A DNA stretch of 64,000 bases from Aporrectodea caliginosa (lineage: Eukaryota; Annelida; Clitellata; Crassiclitellata; Lumbricidae), in contig JACEVL010000105.1 in NCBI GenBank assembly GCA_020284085.1, forward strand, positions 287,001-351,000, written 5' to 3'. The position numbers were made by a program, and so were the translations under genes. How positions within the stretch are numbered: position 1 is the first letter of the stretch; each line of letters starts with the position of its first letter. Positions 8,991 through 19,497 of this stretch are shown here, piece after piece. Under the pieces are notes generated by a model. It was not told the DNA's origin. It worked only from the letters and a program-made list of their open reading frames with translations, and did not search any database.

Positions 8991-10252
8991 CCTAAAGTTA
9001 AAAATAAGAAAATAAAATAAAAAGAGTATGCAGTGACTATTAGGCCAGCATCTATCACCAGTAAATCACCACTACTAAAGCAGGGCTGTCCAAATCGCCT
9101 TCTAAAACCTAAGCGAATATGTAGATGAAACCCAACAAACAACGTCGCTCAATCATCGTGCGTCATAGACACACCACGCTGCCACATGGTTGTTTACCCA
9201 CGGGACTTCTAAGGAACACTAAGTTATAAAGTTCTGATGGGGCAAAATATCAAATAAATCTTATGAAACAATGCAACAGCATAATTTAAATATATAACTT
9301 AACAAAACTTCTACTTACTGTGATTTTACTTCGGATCGGATTTCAGAACACAAACAGGCAAAACTATCGATTCCTTGGCTAAGATGACCGGAAACTTCCA
9401 AAGATAAAATATTCATAGAGCTTCAGAGTTGTTATTATTACCCCATCTAGCGATTAAACCTGATACCTTATAAAGAGACTTTAAAGTCCCAATGGTAAAC
9501 AACCCTACAAAAACAATTAAACAATTGTTTTATTGCGGTTTTTACCAACGGGACTGCAAAGTCCCATGGGTAATGAAAGGGTTAAAACGTTGTCTTCTGA
9601 TGCTACAAATAAAGCAACTGCGTTAGAGAGCTGTAACCACTGCACCATAGTTCACACCGCTTACAAGGTATAACCGATGTTCATACAATTCCAACATATC
9701 CAAAACAATTCACTAGCACCCATTATGGGTCTCTGTCACCGTAGAAAGAACCGTCTCCATTGTTTATTCTTGCGATACACAAGACACTGATTCTAGAGAC
9801 ATCTTGTGGCTGCAAAGTTCTGCGAGTTAATAATATTCGTTTATTGACGAAACACTGGGTTGGCACACCGCAACCCATTACAGAAACAGTAATACCAGTT
9901 ACAAATTAGCAAATTATTCAATTTAGATCACTGTTCCAGCACGGGGCAACATAGTCATCGGGGCAACTTCGTCTTCCCTTTGTTGTTGATCCTGTGGTGG
10001 TTGTATTTCTACGATTTCTTTATGTTTCAGGACGACGAGTCTGACTGGGATCTTCCGAGTTCCTTTCCATTTCGATCCTCCAAGTGGGTTCTTTGATCTT
10101 ACAGCTGCCTTTATTCTCGCTATCTACAACACTACTAGATACGTTTGCATTAATACGAATTTTTTAATGATCTTTTCCTTAAGTTTTTTGAGTACTCTGT
10201 GTCTTTAAACTACAAATATAAATTCTGATATAGATCTTGTATATAATATCTG

Positions 10253-10340
10253 ATTGGATTGGATCCTCAGTTTAACGGCAGCTTATGACAACATAGGCCG
10301 TTGCTGCCGACAAAGATTATTTTTTGGCATATTACAGCTC
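10253..10340 (-). repeat. 88-bp repeat copy
   Basis: Minus-strand copy beginning GAGCTGTAATATGCCAAAAA and ending in GTGGATCC-like sequence followed by CAATCCAAT, close to the copies at 13711, 33746, 37083 (minus) and 49292. Confidence 0.8.
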
Positions 10341-10540
10341 ATACTAAATAATAATATCTGATAGATTGGCCGGTTATTTTTAAACTTACGATGAAGCGTA
10401 ACTGACTCATTCATAATATCCGTCGAGATTGTTTTAAAGGTGTCTAAGGAGAGCAATTTTAATTGTCCAGCGTTTAACGCCATCTAGCGTCCTCCTGAGC
10501 CTTTGACGTCCTCCCTAACACACCTCACACGACTGTCGTA

Positions 10541-10782
10541 CAAGATCTTGACAAATGTCCAGCATTTTGCGACAGGGTTTAATTTTTTTCTTAATAATTT
10601 ATTTAGCGCCACTCCATATAATCAAAAGCGTTTTCTACACAAAACAGAGCGATTTTTAAAAGCCTGAAAGAACAGAAATAATTATTATAAGTAGAATGAA
10701 TGGATTTGAACCAGCGATCTCTCGGTTGTAGTCGAGTACGTTAACCAATGGACCATAGCGCACATCAGTTATTGGTTAAAAC
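10541..10782 (-). repeat. SINE-D copy, minus strand
   Basis: Same layout as at 803-1056: 3' end as AAATGTCCAGCATTTTGCGA on the plus strand, GGCGCTAAATAAATT motif, tRNA-like head with B-box relative near 10690 and GCGCTATGGTCC near 10755. Confidence 0.7.
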
Positions 10783-11406
10783 GAAGAATCGATGTTGATG
10801 CCATAAATATCCGATGTCAATCAACTGGGTTGCATCGGAGGATAGTATCCACTGTTTGGTTAATCGTTGAAGATTCAAAGGCCGTTGACGTCATTGATGC
10901 TTTTTATGTTTGGTATTTATCGTTATTAGTTGCATCAGTTTAACCACTCTGTGCGATAACAAAGATTATTAGCGTCGCCTTCCTCCTTTCTCAAGGCTTG
11001 GGACTGGCATTTATCAGAGTATGAACCGTGGCAGAGTTGATCCATCGTTGTATATGTATTCAGAGTTTAACGATGGCATATGCAAACAAAGGATGTTGTC
11101 GTCAACATAAATTATTTTTGGCATATTACAGCTTATTTTTTATCGTTATAACGAAACTGATGAATTGATACGGTCAATAGAAGGCGTATAAAAGGCGTTT
11201 AAAAAAGCAGTAAATTATCAGAGGTTAAACGCCATCTGGTGACATACTAAGCCATTGAAGTCAACATATCTTTTCGTAATCAGTGCCTTTGTGAGATTCT
11301 AACGGTGCGCTGCATGTATGGCGGATGAATTTCTTAAGATTTCTTATGCAAAGACAGTGGAGACATATAAAAACATAAACACATACCTTCATAAATACAC
11401 ACACAT

Positions 11407-11805
11407 CCTGAGTGGCCGAGTGGGTTGGTGCCCGCTCGCCGCGCCGGCGCCCCGGGTTCGCTTCCCGGTCGGGTCGGTTTATCAGAGATTAATTTCTCGG
11501 ATCTTTACTGCGGGTGGCTCGGTCGCATTATAAACGTGGAGTACAATACAACACACAACACAACACAATATACTGGGGCGCGGTGGTATAGGGGTATGTT
11601 CGGTGCCTTGCAGCTGGAGGGTTGCGGGTTCGAATCCACCTCAAAGCCGTCGCGTAGGGACCCTGGGCAAGTCCTTCACTCGCAATTGCTCATGCGCTTC
11701 GGCGTGAAACTCCGACTACAGCAGTAGTCGGGAGCGCCTCTGAATAGGAAATCTGGTAGAGGCGCTATAACAAGTGTTCAAATACAATACAATACAATAC
11801 AATAC
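11407..11805 (+). mobile_element. Two-headed SINE (SINE-B + SINE-A), copy 1
   Basis: The first unit starts CCTGAGTGGCCGAGTGGGTT and carries a B box in GGGTTCGCTTCCC. The second starts GGGGCGCGGTGGTATAGGGG with B box GGGTTCGAATCC, then GACCCTGGGCAAGTCCTTCA, GCGCTTCGGCGTGAAACTCC and a tail GGCGCTATAACAAGTGTTC followed by (ATACA)n. The same order occurs at 21861-22270, so the dimer moves as one unit. The conserved central tract resembles shared animal SINE domains; I cannot name which. Confidence 0.85.
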
Positions 11806-12165
11806 ATACATGTAAACAAACATGCAAACATACACTCATTGATGGGGAATAAAATTATTAAAACTTAGAAACAAGCATACATACACACATACATGGGAGG
11901 CAATTAATCATACAGTGCTCGTCTTAAACACCTGTGACAAGCAGTCTTCTGGTACTATATATTTTATATTCTGCAACTTCGTTTAATTGCTAGGTTTTCT
12001 ACTACTACTCTACTATTCCTTTATTTCAAAAACTCGTTGACACAAACGCAACAAGATTACAAAATCAACAGTTTAGATATCGATTAGACAAAAAAAATAA
12101 TATATAGTCAAATAGATAAGAGGGTTAGGAATGTATTAGTGACTGAGACCTATTGCTAAAGAAAA

Positions 12166-12651
12166 TTATTGTTTAGCCAATACATCATAAAGTACTCTAG
12201 GTATAAAATTTCGATCATCCCTATCCGGCAGAGTGAAATCATGAGGCCGGGGTCGCAGATTATAATGACGAGAAATTATTGGTGGAAACAGTGAACGTAA
12301 CACATGGAAATCGTTCCTTATCACTGCCTTTAGAAGACTGGCATCAGCATCACACACCAGCTGATCGATATCCGGTGAGTTAGGAGGAAGATATCCGGCA
12401 CGTTTGATTCGCTGCAGAAGTCTCTCGAGTCTTTTTCGGTCTTCAGCAGTTGTAAGACCCCACCAGGCTGGAGCGGCGTAAGTCAATCGAGAAACGACAG
12501 TTGCCTCAGCAACCCGGCAGAGAGCGCCACTGGGAAGACCATTCGACCTGAGTATTCTGAGAGCGTGTAAAGCTCCACTACAAGAGACAAGGACTTCCTC
12601 CACTTTATTGGTGGCTCGAAGGTCATTAGTTAATGGTAGAAACACGTTCAA
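12166..12651 (-). pseudogene. LINE-R reverse transcriptase C-terminus
   Basis: The frame covers the thumb and C-terminal tail (HALRILRSNGLPSGALCRVA, TYAAPAWWGLTTAEDRKRLE, ending VLYDVLAKQ). Compared with the 4.4-kb copy the reading frame here runs on to what looks like the true stop at 12166. The catalytic YADD box is absent because of truncation, and upstream sequence is interrupted by LINE-S. Confidence 0.85.
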
Positions 12652-12686
12652 GTCCCTCCAAAGATTGAGGTGGCAATACTTTACGG

Positions 12687-12907
12687 TAAGTAAGGTGAAG
12701 CCATTTATAAGAGAAATCAGTATTGGAATAAAAGGACTAAAACAAGAGAATTAGGTGATTATTTAGAATGTAAAAAGCAATAGGCCATTGTTAAACAGAC
12801 CTTTAAGGTGGTGTCAGGTCGGGGATTGGAAGGTACAGGAGCAGATGAGTCAGGATAAGAGTTCTTGAAAAGGAGAGACTTTAGTTTCGAGTGGAAGCCT
12901 TTTGGTG
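12687..12907 (-). repeat. LINE-S 3' fragment inserted in LINE-R
   Basis: Matches 60470-60560 over GGATTGGAAGGTACAGGAGC, GATGAGTCAGGATA and GACTTTAGTTTCGAGTGGAA. On the minus strand it encodes a typical LINE C-terminal motif (FHSKLKSLLFKNSYP). It is bounded by LINE-R sequence on both sides. Confidence 0.75.
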
Positions 12908-13018
12908 ATCTCGCGTGTTTTCGAACGTTCATACTCCATTCCAAACTCAAACACCATCCACCGCAGCCGTCTGCCTGAACTTTCGATCTTCACCGAAAAC
13001 CGGTTCTGACCTCATATA

Positions 13019-13709
13019 CATGTTCCTGACTCAAAATTGCTCAGCCCCAAAGACTTGTGCTTGGTCATTAGACAGTAGTGCCTAATAAATACACAAATAT
13101 AATTATTATGATTATTCGTCACGCGCCAATCCCAAGATATCGCTAAATAATGGATAAGAACATTGCTCGTCTTAAACACCATTAACACGTATTCCTCCGA
13201 TGCTATAAATAGAGCCAATGCGCTCAATTGGTACACTAAGTCTAGATGCCATAATCGACTCAAGGGTAAGGTTGACGTTAATGGTCCATGGCGGGCACAA
13301 AATGATGATAAACAGTGGTTAAACTGCCTACCATCTGTTGGCGCCTTCCGAAGGCTCCAATAAGGGGATGGGCGACGCTGATAATTTACGCTGTGACACA
13401 ATGCCGACAAGCTACGTGCACATGAAAGAGACTCTCGGCCATTGTCATATCCTTCGGTGGTGACAGTCTGAACCCTGGATAAAGGAGGGCGAAGCTGATT
13501 ATCTCTCTTATGACGCAGTGTCGTTAAACAGGAACTAAGCCACGGATGGAAATGTATTTCATTGGAATATCAGTTAAAGATCGACGTAACTGACCTTCGC
13601 GGCCAAAGCTGTCGCGTAACAATTAACGATATAGTTGTCGCCTTAAACACCTCTATAACGTTCTTTCTTACGCTATGAATAAAGACAATGCGTTTAATGT
13701 CAGTGGTTA
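13019..13709 (+). repeat. Modular repeat unit: SINE-E tail, M4 tail, M1-M4
   Basis: Order on the plus strand: SINE-E end (TTGCTCAGCCCCAAAGA, GCGCGCCAATCCCAAGAT), AGACACC-type tail at 13178, M1 core at 13268 (GGTAAGGTTGACGTTAATGG), M2 at about 13370, M3 at about 13474, M4 at about 13572, second tail at 13650. This is one of the most complete units. There is no open frame of note. Confidence 0.75.
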
Positions 13710-13710
13710 C

Positions 13711-13892
13711 AGAGCTGTAATATGCCAAAAACTAATCTTTGTCGGCGGCAACGGCCTGTGTTGTCATAAGCTGCCGTTAAACTGTGGATCCATCCAATGT
13801 CAGTGGTAATGAGCTGTAATACGCCAAAGCTAATCTTTGTCGGCGACAACGGCCTATCTTGTCATAAGCTGCCGTTAAACTCTGGATCCAAT
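13711..13892 (+). repeat. Tandem pair of 88-bp repeats
   Basis: Two nearly identical copies (13711-13798, 13811-13892) each run from GAGCTGTAAT to GGATCCA(TCC)AAT. ATGTCAGTGG occurs three times: before, between and after them. The sister sequence at 54587-54606 (minus) has this 10-mer once with no 88-bp copy, so 10 bp of flank was duplicated with each copy. Confidence 0.85.
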
Positions 13893-14690
13893 GTCAGTGG
13901 ACGTTGATGGTTAGTTTTGCTTTTGTGTAGACATGTTGTTAGGGTGTAATATGTGAATGCTTCATAAGTTTGTTATTTTGAAGCCATTTGTATATATTAT
14001 TCTAACATTGCTTGTTTGTAATGATTGATTACCTACGTAAACATTTATAACTAAACTAAGAATTTCATGTCAAAATAACATATACAATAAGATTTAATAA
14101 CCATTAAACTGAAATTAAAAATTAAAAGTGAAAGATTGAGAATCTCAGGTCAGATTGCAGTGCTCTTTTCTGTTCGTGTCTTTAACGTGTGGTGGGGAGC
14201 TGTCGTTTTCAATGAATGCCTATGTTTGTTTTTTAATTGTGATGTCTGGTTGCATTGAATGAAACAAGAGTTTGAAAATTAAAAATTAAAATATAAATTT
14301 CATATAATAATTTCAGGTTTTGTAAACTTCATAATTACAGGTTTTGTAAACTTGAAACCAATGCTGTTATATCATTGAATAGCTGGATTGGAAATCTCAT
14401 GTACATTATTGCTGTTTATCAGGAATCTTTTCATTTTACATTAAAACAATTTATGTGTGATAATTGCTGCAAAACAGTGTATAATTTTCCTGAAAGACCA
14501 TCTTACAGTATGTTATGTTATGCAAGTATCATTGACATTAGTATCTGAACTATAATATTATGCTGCTAAACGATGAATATTAGTGACATTGTAAAGTACT
14601 GTTTAGATGCCTTTAACTCTATCAATTTTGTTTCAACTGTATTGTACATAATTTTGAGGTTTAAATTAGATTCTAATTTAAACCTCTTTT
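13893..14690 (+). repeat. AT-rich 0.8-kb repeat T, copy 1
   Basis: Near-identical to the reverse complement of 53830-54606. Landmarks: GGACGTTGATGG, TTTTGAAGCCATTTGTATA, GTGGGGAGCTGTCGTTTTCA, CTGTTTAGATGCCTTTAACT. It ends just before the core that the other copy retains. No coding potential. Confidence 0.85.
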
Positions 14691-14798
14691 CATCTAATCT
14701 AAGCATTATAATATTATGACGTATTCATATAACTTAATGTAGTCTTTTCAAATCCTGTCTAACCTATTCATTCAGTTTCATCCGATTAGATAATAATC

Positions 14799-14802
<4 letters not shown>

Positions 14803-14895
<93 letters not shown>
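14803..14895. repeat. TAA microsatellite
   Basis: About 93 bp of (TAA)n with two small interruptions, followed by TCTAATC-rich simple sequence to about 15000. Confidence 0.95.
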
Positions 14896-14896
<1 letters not shown>

Positions 14897-15049
14897 CGAA
14901 TCTCGTTAATTTAATCATCATCTCCTCTTGTCTGTTCTAATCTCTTCCTATGATCTAATAAAATCTGATAATCTAATCTCGTCTCATTTCTTATGATCTA
15001 TATCTAATCATAGCGTCAAGACCTCAAGTGATCTCTTCCATCACTCGCC

Positions 15050-15575
15050 GATAGGTGGAGGCACTGCACGATCAGTTTATGCCGAAGGAATAGTGGCGCT
15101 TAATAAATGCACAAATATATCATGAATTATCATCACCCGCTAATCCTAGGTCGTCGGTAAGCAATATATAATATAGTGCTCCATTAAACACCTTTATCAC
15201 GTAACCTTTTGATGCTATAAATTCAGCAAATGCATCCAATCGCTAGAATCCCATCAAGGTTCTTTGTTGTTGGTAACGTCGACGTTAACGGTCCTTGGCG
15301 GCCACACAGTGGCTAATAAGCAAAAGAAAAACTGCCTATAATAATTGGGGTAGTGCCTGTCCGAAACTTTGATAACGGAGGAGGGCGACGCTGATCATTT
15401 ACGCTGTGACACTGCGTCGTTAAACTACGTGTACATGAAAGAAAATCTCGGCAACTGTCGTTTACTTTGGTGGTGCCAGTCGAAAGCCTCGGTAAAGGAG
15501 GGCGACGCTGATTATCTCTCTTATGACTCAGTGTCATTAAACAGGAACTACAGTCACGAATGGAAATATAATTAA
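15050..15575 (+). repeat. Modular repeat unit: M4 tail, M1, M2, M3
   Basis: A tail at 15185 (TTAAACACCTTTATCACGTA, GATGCTATAAATTCAGC), M1 core at 15285 (GTCGACGTTAACGGTCCTTG), M2 at 15378 and M3 at 15485. M4 is replaced by repeat R. Preceding SINE-E sequence is visible at 15090-15160. Confidence 0.75.
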
Positions 15576-15654
15576 ATTGTATAATATAGGCTTAGTAATT
15601 CTGCCATTAGATGATGGCGCGTAATAATGCGTAATAATATTAATATTAATAATG

Positions 15655-15850
15655 AATATTAGGATGGAGTCTGAAGGTACAGAAGTTTCAGCTCGAGTTG
15701 ATTCTTCAATGGTATTTGGAATGGATTTAGAGTAGTATTCGAATTGTGATTTTAAGATGTATCTGTAATATATTTCGACTGGATCTAGAAATGGTTTTAA
15801 GATAAATCTGGAATGTCTATATTTCCATGAGGAGATTAGTGCAATCTCAA
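15655..15850 (-). repeat. Repeat R copy
   Basis: Contains TAGGATGGAGT, TTGATTCTTCAATGGTATTT, GGAATGGATTTAGA and GACTGGATCTAG. The same ordered elements occur at 17490-17620 (opposite), 19800-19895, 34125-34370 and 53455-53590 (opposite). In two loci it directly follows SANS-like exon 2. Confidence 0.7.
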
Positions 15851-15914
15851 ATCCGGATGCCAGAGAGACGACAGACAGACAGACAGACGTAGCCTACAGA
15901 CACACACACAGAGA

Positions 15915-16050
15915 ACGGTAGAATTTGATGGGTTAGAGTTGGATTTTATGGATTAGGGTAGAATTTCATGGGTTAGGATATGGCTTGGTGGATTATTGTA
16001 GGATTGGGTGGATTAAGGTGGGATTGGATAGATTAGGGCAAGAATACTTT
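15915..16050 (+). repeat. GGATTAGGGTAGGAT minisatellite
   Basis: Degenerate units of about 17 bp built on GGATTAGGGTAGGATT. A second array is at 34735-35010, also next to repeat R. It contains TTAGGG words but is not a telomere array. Confidence 0.7.
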
Positions 16051-16869
16051 AAGGGGTAGCCTGAGTGGCCATAGATGGATGAGCATTTAAGAAGCCAAGC
16101 CTTAAGAGTTGCAGGCACAAGAGGAGAGAAGAAGCCAGTTAGAAGCATGAAATGCTAAGAAAATCAGCTGAGTGGTCTGGTTCAAGTAACCATGCAGCTA
16201 GAGATTAGAATAACAGCGGCCTGAACGATGATGAAGAGATAGTGATGATGACGACGACGATGAAAACATGAATTTGACTCTGAAGTCAAGATTCCCATAA
16301 ACAGATGAATACTTTTCCTGAAGGTTTGCAAGAAGATACAACAGAGAAGAACCTTGCATTCTTCAAAGCAGAATCTGCATTGGATCACATAAACTTGTCA
16401 GACAGGAAGTTCTCTATCTTGGTAGCTGCCATAGGTTAGGCAGACTGTCAAGATGCGGGCGAAGGTCCGTTGTCATTATCGTCTGTTCATAGCAAGCAAT
16501 CTCTGTCACAAAGACTCTTTTTATGCCAAGTCTAGAGACGATTACAAGGAAGTGATTGTGCTATTCTCATTCTAGGAGAAACGGGGTGGGTGATGGGATG
16601 TATCGTTTCAGACAACAAGATACACATGGCTACATGGACGACTAAGGTCATCAATTGCTTCGAGATCAATCTTTTTAGAGAACAATTTCAATTGCAAGCA
16701 GCCTCTGTGAGAAAAAATGCCACAGAATTCTGCTTATTTGCAAGTCATATAAACGTGAGAGCATCTGATAGCTGCAGGTACAAGTAGGTAAGGGTGATTT
16801 TTTAGTTCATCTGATTACGTATGTTATGAATCTAAGACCAAAAATGACTCTAGTGATTAACGTATTGGC
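16051..16869. other. Unclassified sequence
   Basis: I recognise no gene, RNA or repeat here. The longest frames are 60-70 codons with no known motif. Confidence 0.5.
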
Positions 16870-17330
16870 TGAATTTATTTCATCCGAAGAATGCGTGATA
16901 AAGGTGTCTAAGACGAGCATTCTATTAGATATATTTTCATTCGTAGCGGTATTTTTGGTTTAACGCTGTAGCCTTGAGAGAGATGAATAAGATCGCCCTC
17001 CTTATTAATCCAGTCTTCGGACTGACACCACCCGATGGTTCAGCAGCTTTCCGTTGTTTATCACCGTTTTTACCAAGGGCCCTTCTCTTCGACTTAACTG
17101 TATGAGGTTGAAATTTTGGTCGCTTCTACCGATAGTAGTAGGAGTTTCAGTTAAACGACACTGTGTGATTACAAAGATCATTAGCGTCGCCCTCCTCCTT
17201 TATCCAGGTTTGGGACTGGCACCGACAGAAAGCGAGCAGTGGCGGAGTGGTTCTACCGATAAACTCATTGGCTGAATATAATGTAGCATCGGAAGAGTGC
17301 GTGTTAACTTAAAGGTAAAAGCATTGTTCG
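16870..17330 (-). repeat. Modular repeat tract (minus)
   Basis: Minus-strand AGACACC tail at 16895-16920, an M3-type core at 16955-17030 (GCCCTCCTTATTAATCCAG), an M2-type module at 17145-17235 and a tail relic at 17300. Confidence 0.6.
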
Positions 17331-17636
17331 TCTGTTTTAATGTATTAATCTTGCCGTGTACAGTGCTGTGTGTTTGCTAGTGCTTCTCAATAAAGAATAG
17401 TCTTACTAACTTACTTACAATGGTAGAGCAGTCAATTGAAGTGCACAAACATCGTATCACAGCTAGGCCATCTAGATAAAATTTTATTGTAAATCCATTT
17501 TTATATCGACTCTACCTATTCTATCTATAGATGCATTTTAAATCCATTCGAGAACTTTTCGAAATCCATTCCAAATACCATTCAAGAACCAACTCATTTC
17601 GGGACTTCTCCGACAAGCCAATGACGTCATCTGGCT

Positions 17637-17705
17637 ACATTGGTCAGAGATGCGCCTCTTATAAAGAGCGTGCGGATCGCGGTTCGATTCCCGATGCCGG
17701 CTTAT
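17637..17705 (+). repeat. tRNA-like head (pseudo-tRNA or SINE start)
   Basis: TGGTCAGAGATGCG as an A-box-like segment and GCGGTTCGATTCCCG as a good B box, about 40 bp apart. I cannot fold a clean cloverleaf with an acceptor stem, and the downstream sequence is not seen elsewhere in the window. More likely a SINE head than a working tRNA. Confidence 0.45.
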
Positions 17706-18084
17706 TTCAGAAATTTAAATCTTGGGATAGCACGATCCTTGCAGGGGATACTAAATAGCGTGGCGTCCATTCAAACGGGCGAGCGGTGGCGAAGGGTTGG
17801 GACTCATCCGATCAATTCATTGGAAAATGAGCCCGATGCAGGCTATAACTATTCGGTCGCTATAGAAAAAAGCGAAGGTTTACATCTTACATTTTGAAAT
17901 CCAGCGGGAACGGTTTATAGGATAGAGCAAATTCAAATACACGGACGTACTACGCACATCAAGCGGGAACGATACATAAAGGTAGAGATAACTCGGTTTG
18001 GAAATGGTTGCTTTTGTCCATATTCAAACAAAGTGTTCTGTGTTTAGCTTTTCAGGAGAAGCTCACCAGGTGGACATTAGTGCT

Positions 18085-18170
18085 CTACGGCAGCGCTTCC
18101 CAAAGTATTGGTACGCTACATGTGCCGATCCGTGAACCCTCAGTTGCCAGTCCACCAAAGTCAGTAAAGA
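18085..18170 (+). repeat. Possible hAT MITE end
   Basis: CAGCGCTTCCCAAAGTATTG resembles the terminus of the MITE at 45636 (CAGTGCTTCCCAAAC). I do not find the matching right end, so this is at most a solitary end. Confidence 0.35.
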
Positions 18171-18395
18171 AACTGATCAAATAGTCTCGGAATAAAGAAT
18201 ACGATTTTAGTTCAACTAACATTGACTGCTTAACACTTGTTTTATATCACAAAGGATAATTAAGTATCATATTTAAATCTAATGTATACCAGCTATTGTA
18301 TTTTTAAAATAATATTATAACAAAAACACTTAGCCTATTAGGCTCGCATTTAAAACGGCAACCCTGGTCAAAACTCCCTACCTAGAATTTGTGGA

Positions 18396-18735
18396 ACATC
18401 TAGCCGATCGGAAGAGTGCTTGCATTGTAACGCGAAGAGTACAGGTTCGAGACTCCTCCTCTGAGATAGTTGCTGTGTTGGGACTTTGAGGAAGTACTTC
18501 ACTCATAGCCAACTGCTCAGCGCCAAAGATTGATGCATGGTCATTGGACAGTGGGGCTCAAAACTGAGTAAATATTATTATGATTATACAACGCGCGCCA
18601 ATCCAAAGATGTCGCTCAATAATGGATTACGCATTGCTCGTCTTAAATACCTTTAAAAAGCATTCTACGTATTCTATAAATTTGGAGAATGAGCTCAATT
18701 ACCATACATAAATAGATTAAGAAGTAAATGTACAT
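18396..18735 (+). repeat. SINE-E with M4 tail
   Basis: tRNA-like head (GTGCTTGCATTGTAACGCGA, AGAGTACAGGTTCGAGACTC), then CTTCACTCATAGCCAACTGC, TCAGCGCCAAAGATTGATGC, a GGCTCAAAACTGAGTAAATA stretch, and GCGCGCCAATCCAAAGATGT running directly into an AGACACC-type tail at 18642. It shows the SINE head physically joined to the modular repeat. Confidence 0.7.
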
Positions 18736-18839
18736 TAGGAATGGTGATTAAGAATTAATTTTAAGAAACATTTCTTGTATACGACCATTGCTGCTAGATA
18801 TTATTGAATTTACATCAGATACCACATTGCATGTATGAA

Positions 18840-19030
18840 AGTCGTTATGAACTGTAATTTTTTTTAATGTCGTTAAACAATGAACACTAATGACATTTTA
18901 ATATTATGTTTGGACAGTCTTAAATGGTGTCTTATGGACGCTATGAATTCATTTTCACTGCTCTGTATATGTTTAAATTGTCGTCAACGGCCTTTGATGT
19001 CATATGACGACGTTAAACCTTGTTCTAAAT
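18840..19030 (+). repeat. Fourth core-bearing repeat context
   Basis: Reads TGTCGTTAAACAATGAACAC, a GTGTCTTATGGACGCTATGA tail relative, then a core TTGTCGTCAACGGCCTTTGA ending in ACGACGTTAAAC. Related sequence occurs at 29930-30060, 38640-38700 (minus) and 53785-53940 (minus). Confidence 0.6.
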
Positions 19031-19074
19031 AAATAAAATTACCATACTTGAATAATTAGCCGGTTACTCATAGA

Positions 19075-19496
19075 GTACTGTAACAGTCGACGTGAAATGG
19101 CCCATGGCGGAAACTGTTGGCGCCTTCCAAAGCCTGCAAAAGGGGTTGGACGACGCTGATAATTATAATTTACTTTGTGCCACAGTGTCGATAACCTACG
19201 TATACATGAAAGAGATTCGCGGCCATTGCCATATCCTTCGGTGGTGCCAGTCCAGAGCATAGATGAAGGATGGCAAGGCTGTTTATCTCTATTATGACGT
19301 AAGGTAGTAAAACAGGAACTAAAGCCACGGATAGAAATGTATTTAATTGGAAAATAAGTTAAAAGTAAACGTAATTTGACCTTCACGGCCACAAGATGTC
19401 GCTTAACAATTAATAATATAGTGGTCGTCTTCGACGCCATTAAAACGCTTTCTTTAGAACCTATAAATGCTACCAATACTGTATTCGCTAGTCACT
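19075..19496 (+). repeat. Modular repeat unit M1-M4 plus tail
   Basis: M1 core at 19082, M2 at 19148, M3 at 19262, M4 at 19365 (CACGGCCACAAGATGTCGCT), tail at 19430. The order and spacing match the 13.3 and 42.8 kb units. Confidence 0.7.
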
Positions 19497-19497
19497 G

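Larger units (their letters stand above)
8127..9581 (-). mobile_element. piggyBac-type transposon, internally deleted
   Basis: 1455 bp bounded by TTAA on both sides (8123-8126, 9582-9585). The inverted ends read CCCTTTGCTTACC and, reversed from the right, CCCTTTCATTACCC. Subterminal palindromes GGGACTTTGCAGTCCC occur at 8260-8275 and as variants at 9475-9490 and 9550-9565. TTAA specificity plus a PGBD-like reading frame identify piggyBac. Removing the element restores an AACACCTTTAAAACG tract typical of the M4 tail, so it landed in the modular repeat. Confidence 0.93.
9586..11406. repeat. Modular repeat tract with SINE-D and 88-bp copy
   Basis: No gene. After the rest of an M4 tail (9586-9640) come unclassified sequence to about 10250, an 88-bp copy (10253-10340, minus), a minus AGACACC tail (10430-10460), SINE-D (10541-10782), an M2/M3 module (10940-11030), a core at 11050-11115 and a degenerate tail near 11190. 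Confidence 0.55.
11998..12930 (-). mobile_element. LINE-R copy 2, with a LINE-S fragment inside
   Basis: Same family as 2278-5145, without the two foldback insertions. The 3' terminus is TACTACTACTCTACTATTCC on the plus strand. The reverse-transcriptase C-terminus is encoded at 12166-12651. About 220 bp of LINE-S sequence (12687-12907) interrupt it at ACGGT, after which LINE-R resumes at ATCTCGCGTG and ends 5' truncated near 12930. Confidence 0.85.

Noticed and set aside
11407..11480. Possible functional tRNA gene
   Set aside because: B box is good but the sequence continues into a SINE body with a second head and tail, and recurs at 21861.
15920..16045. Interstitial telomere array
   Set aside because: TTAGGG words occur within 17-bp units with GGAT linkers; no pure TTAGGG run.
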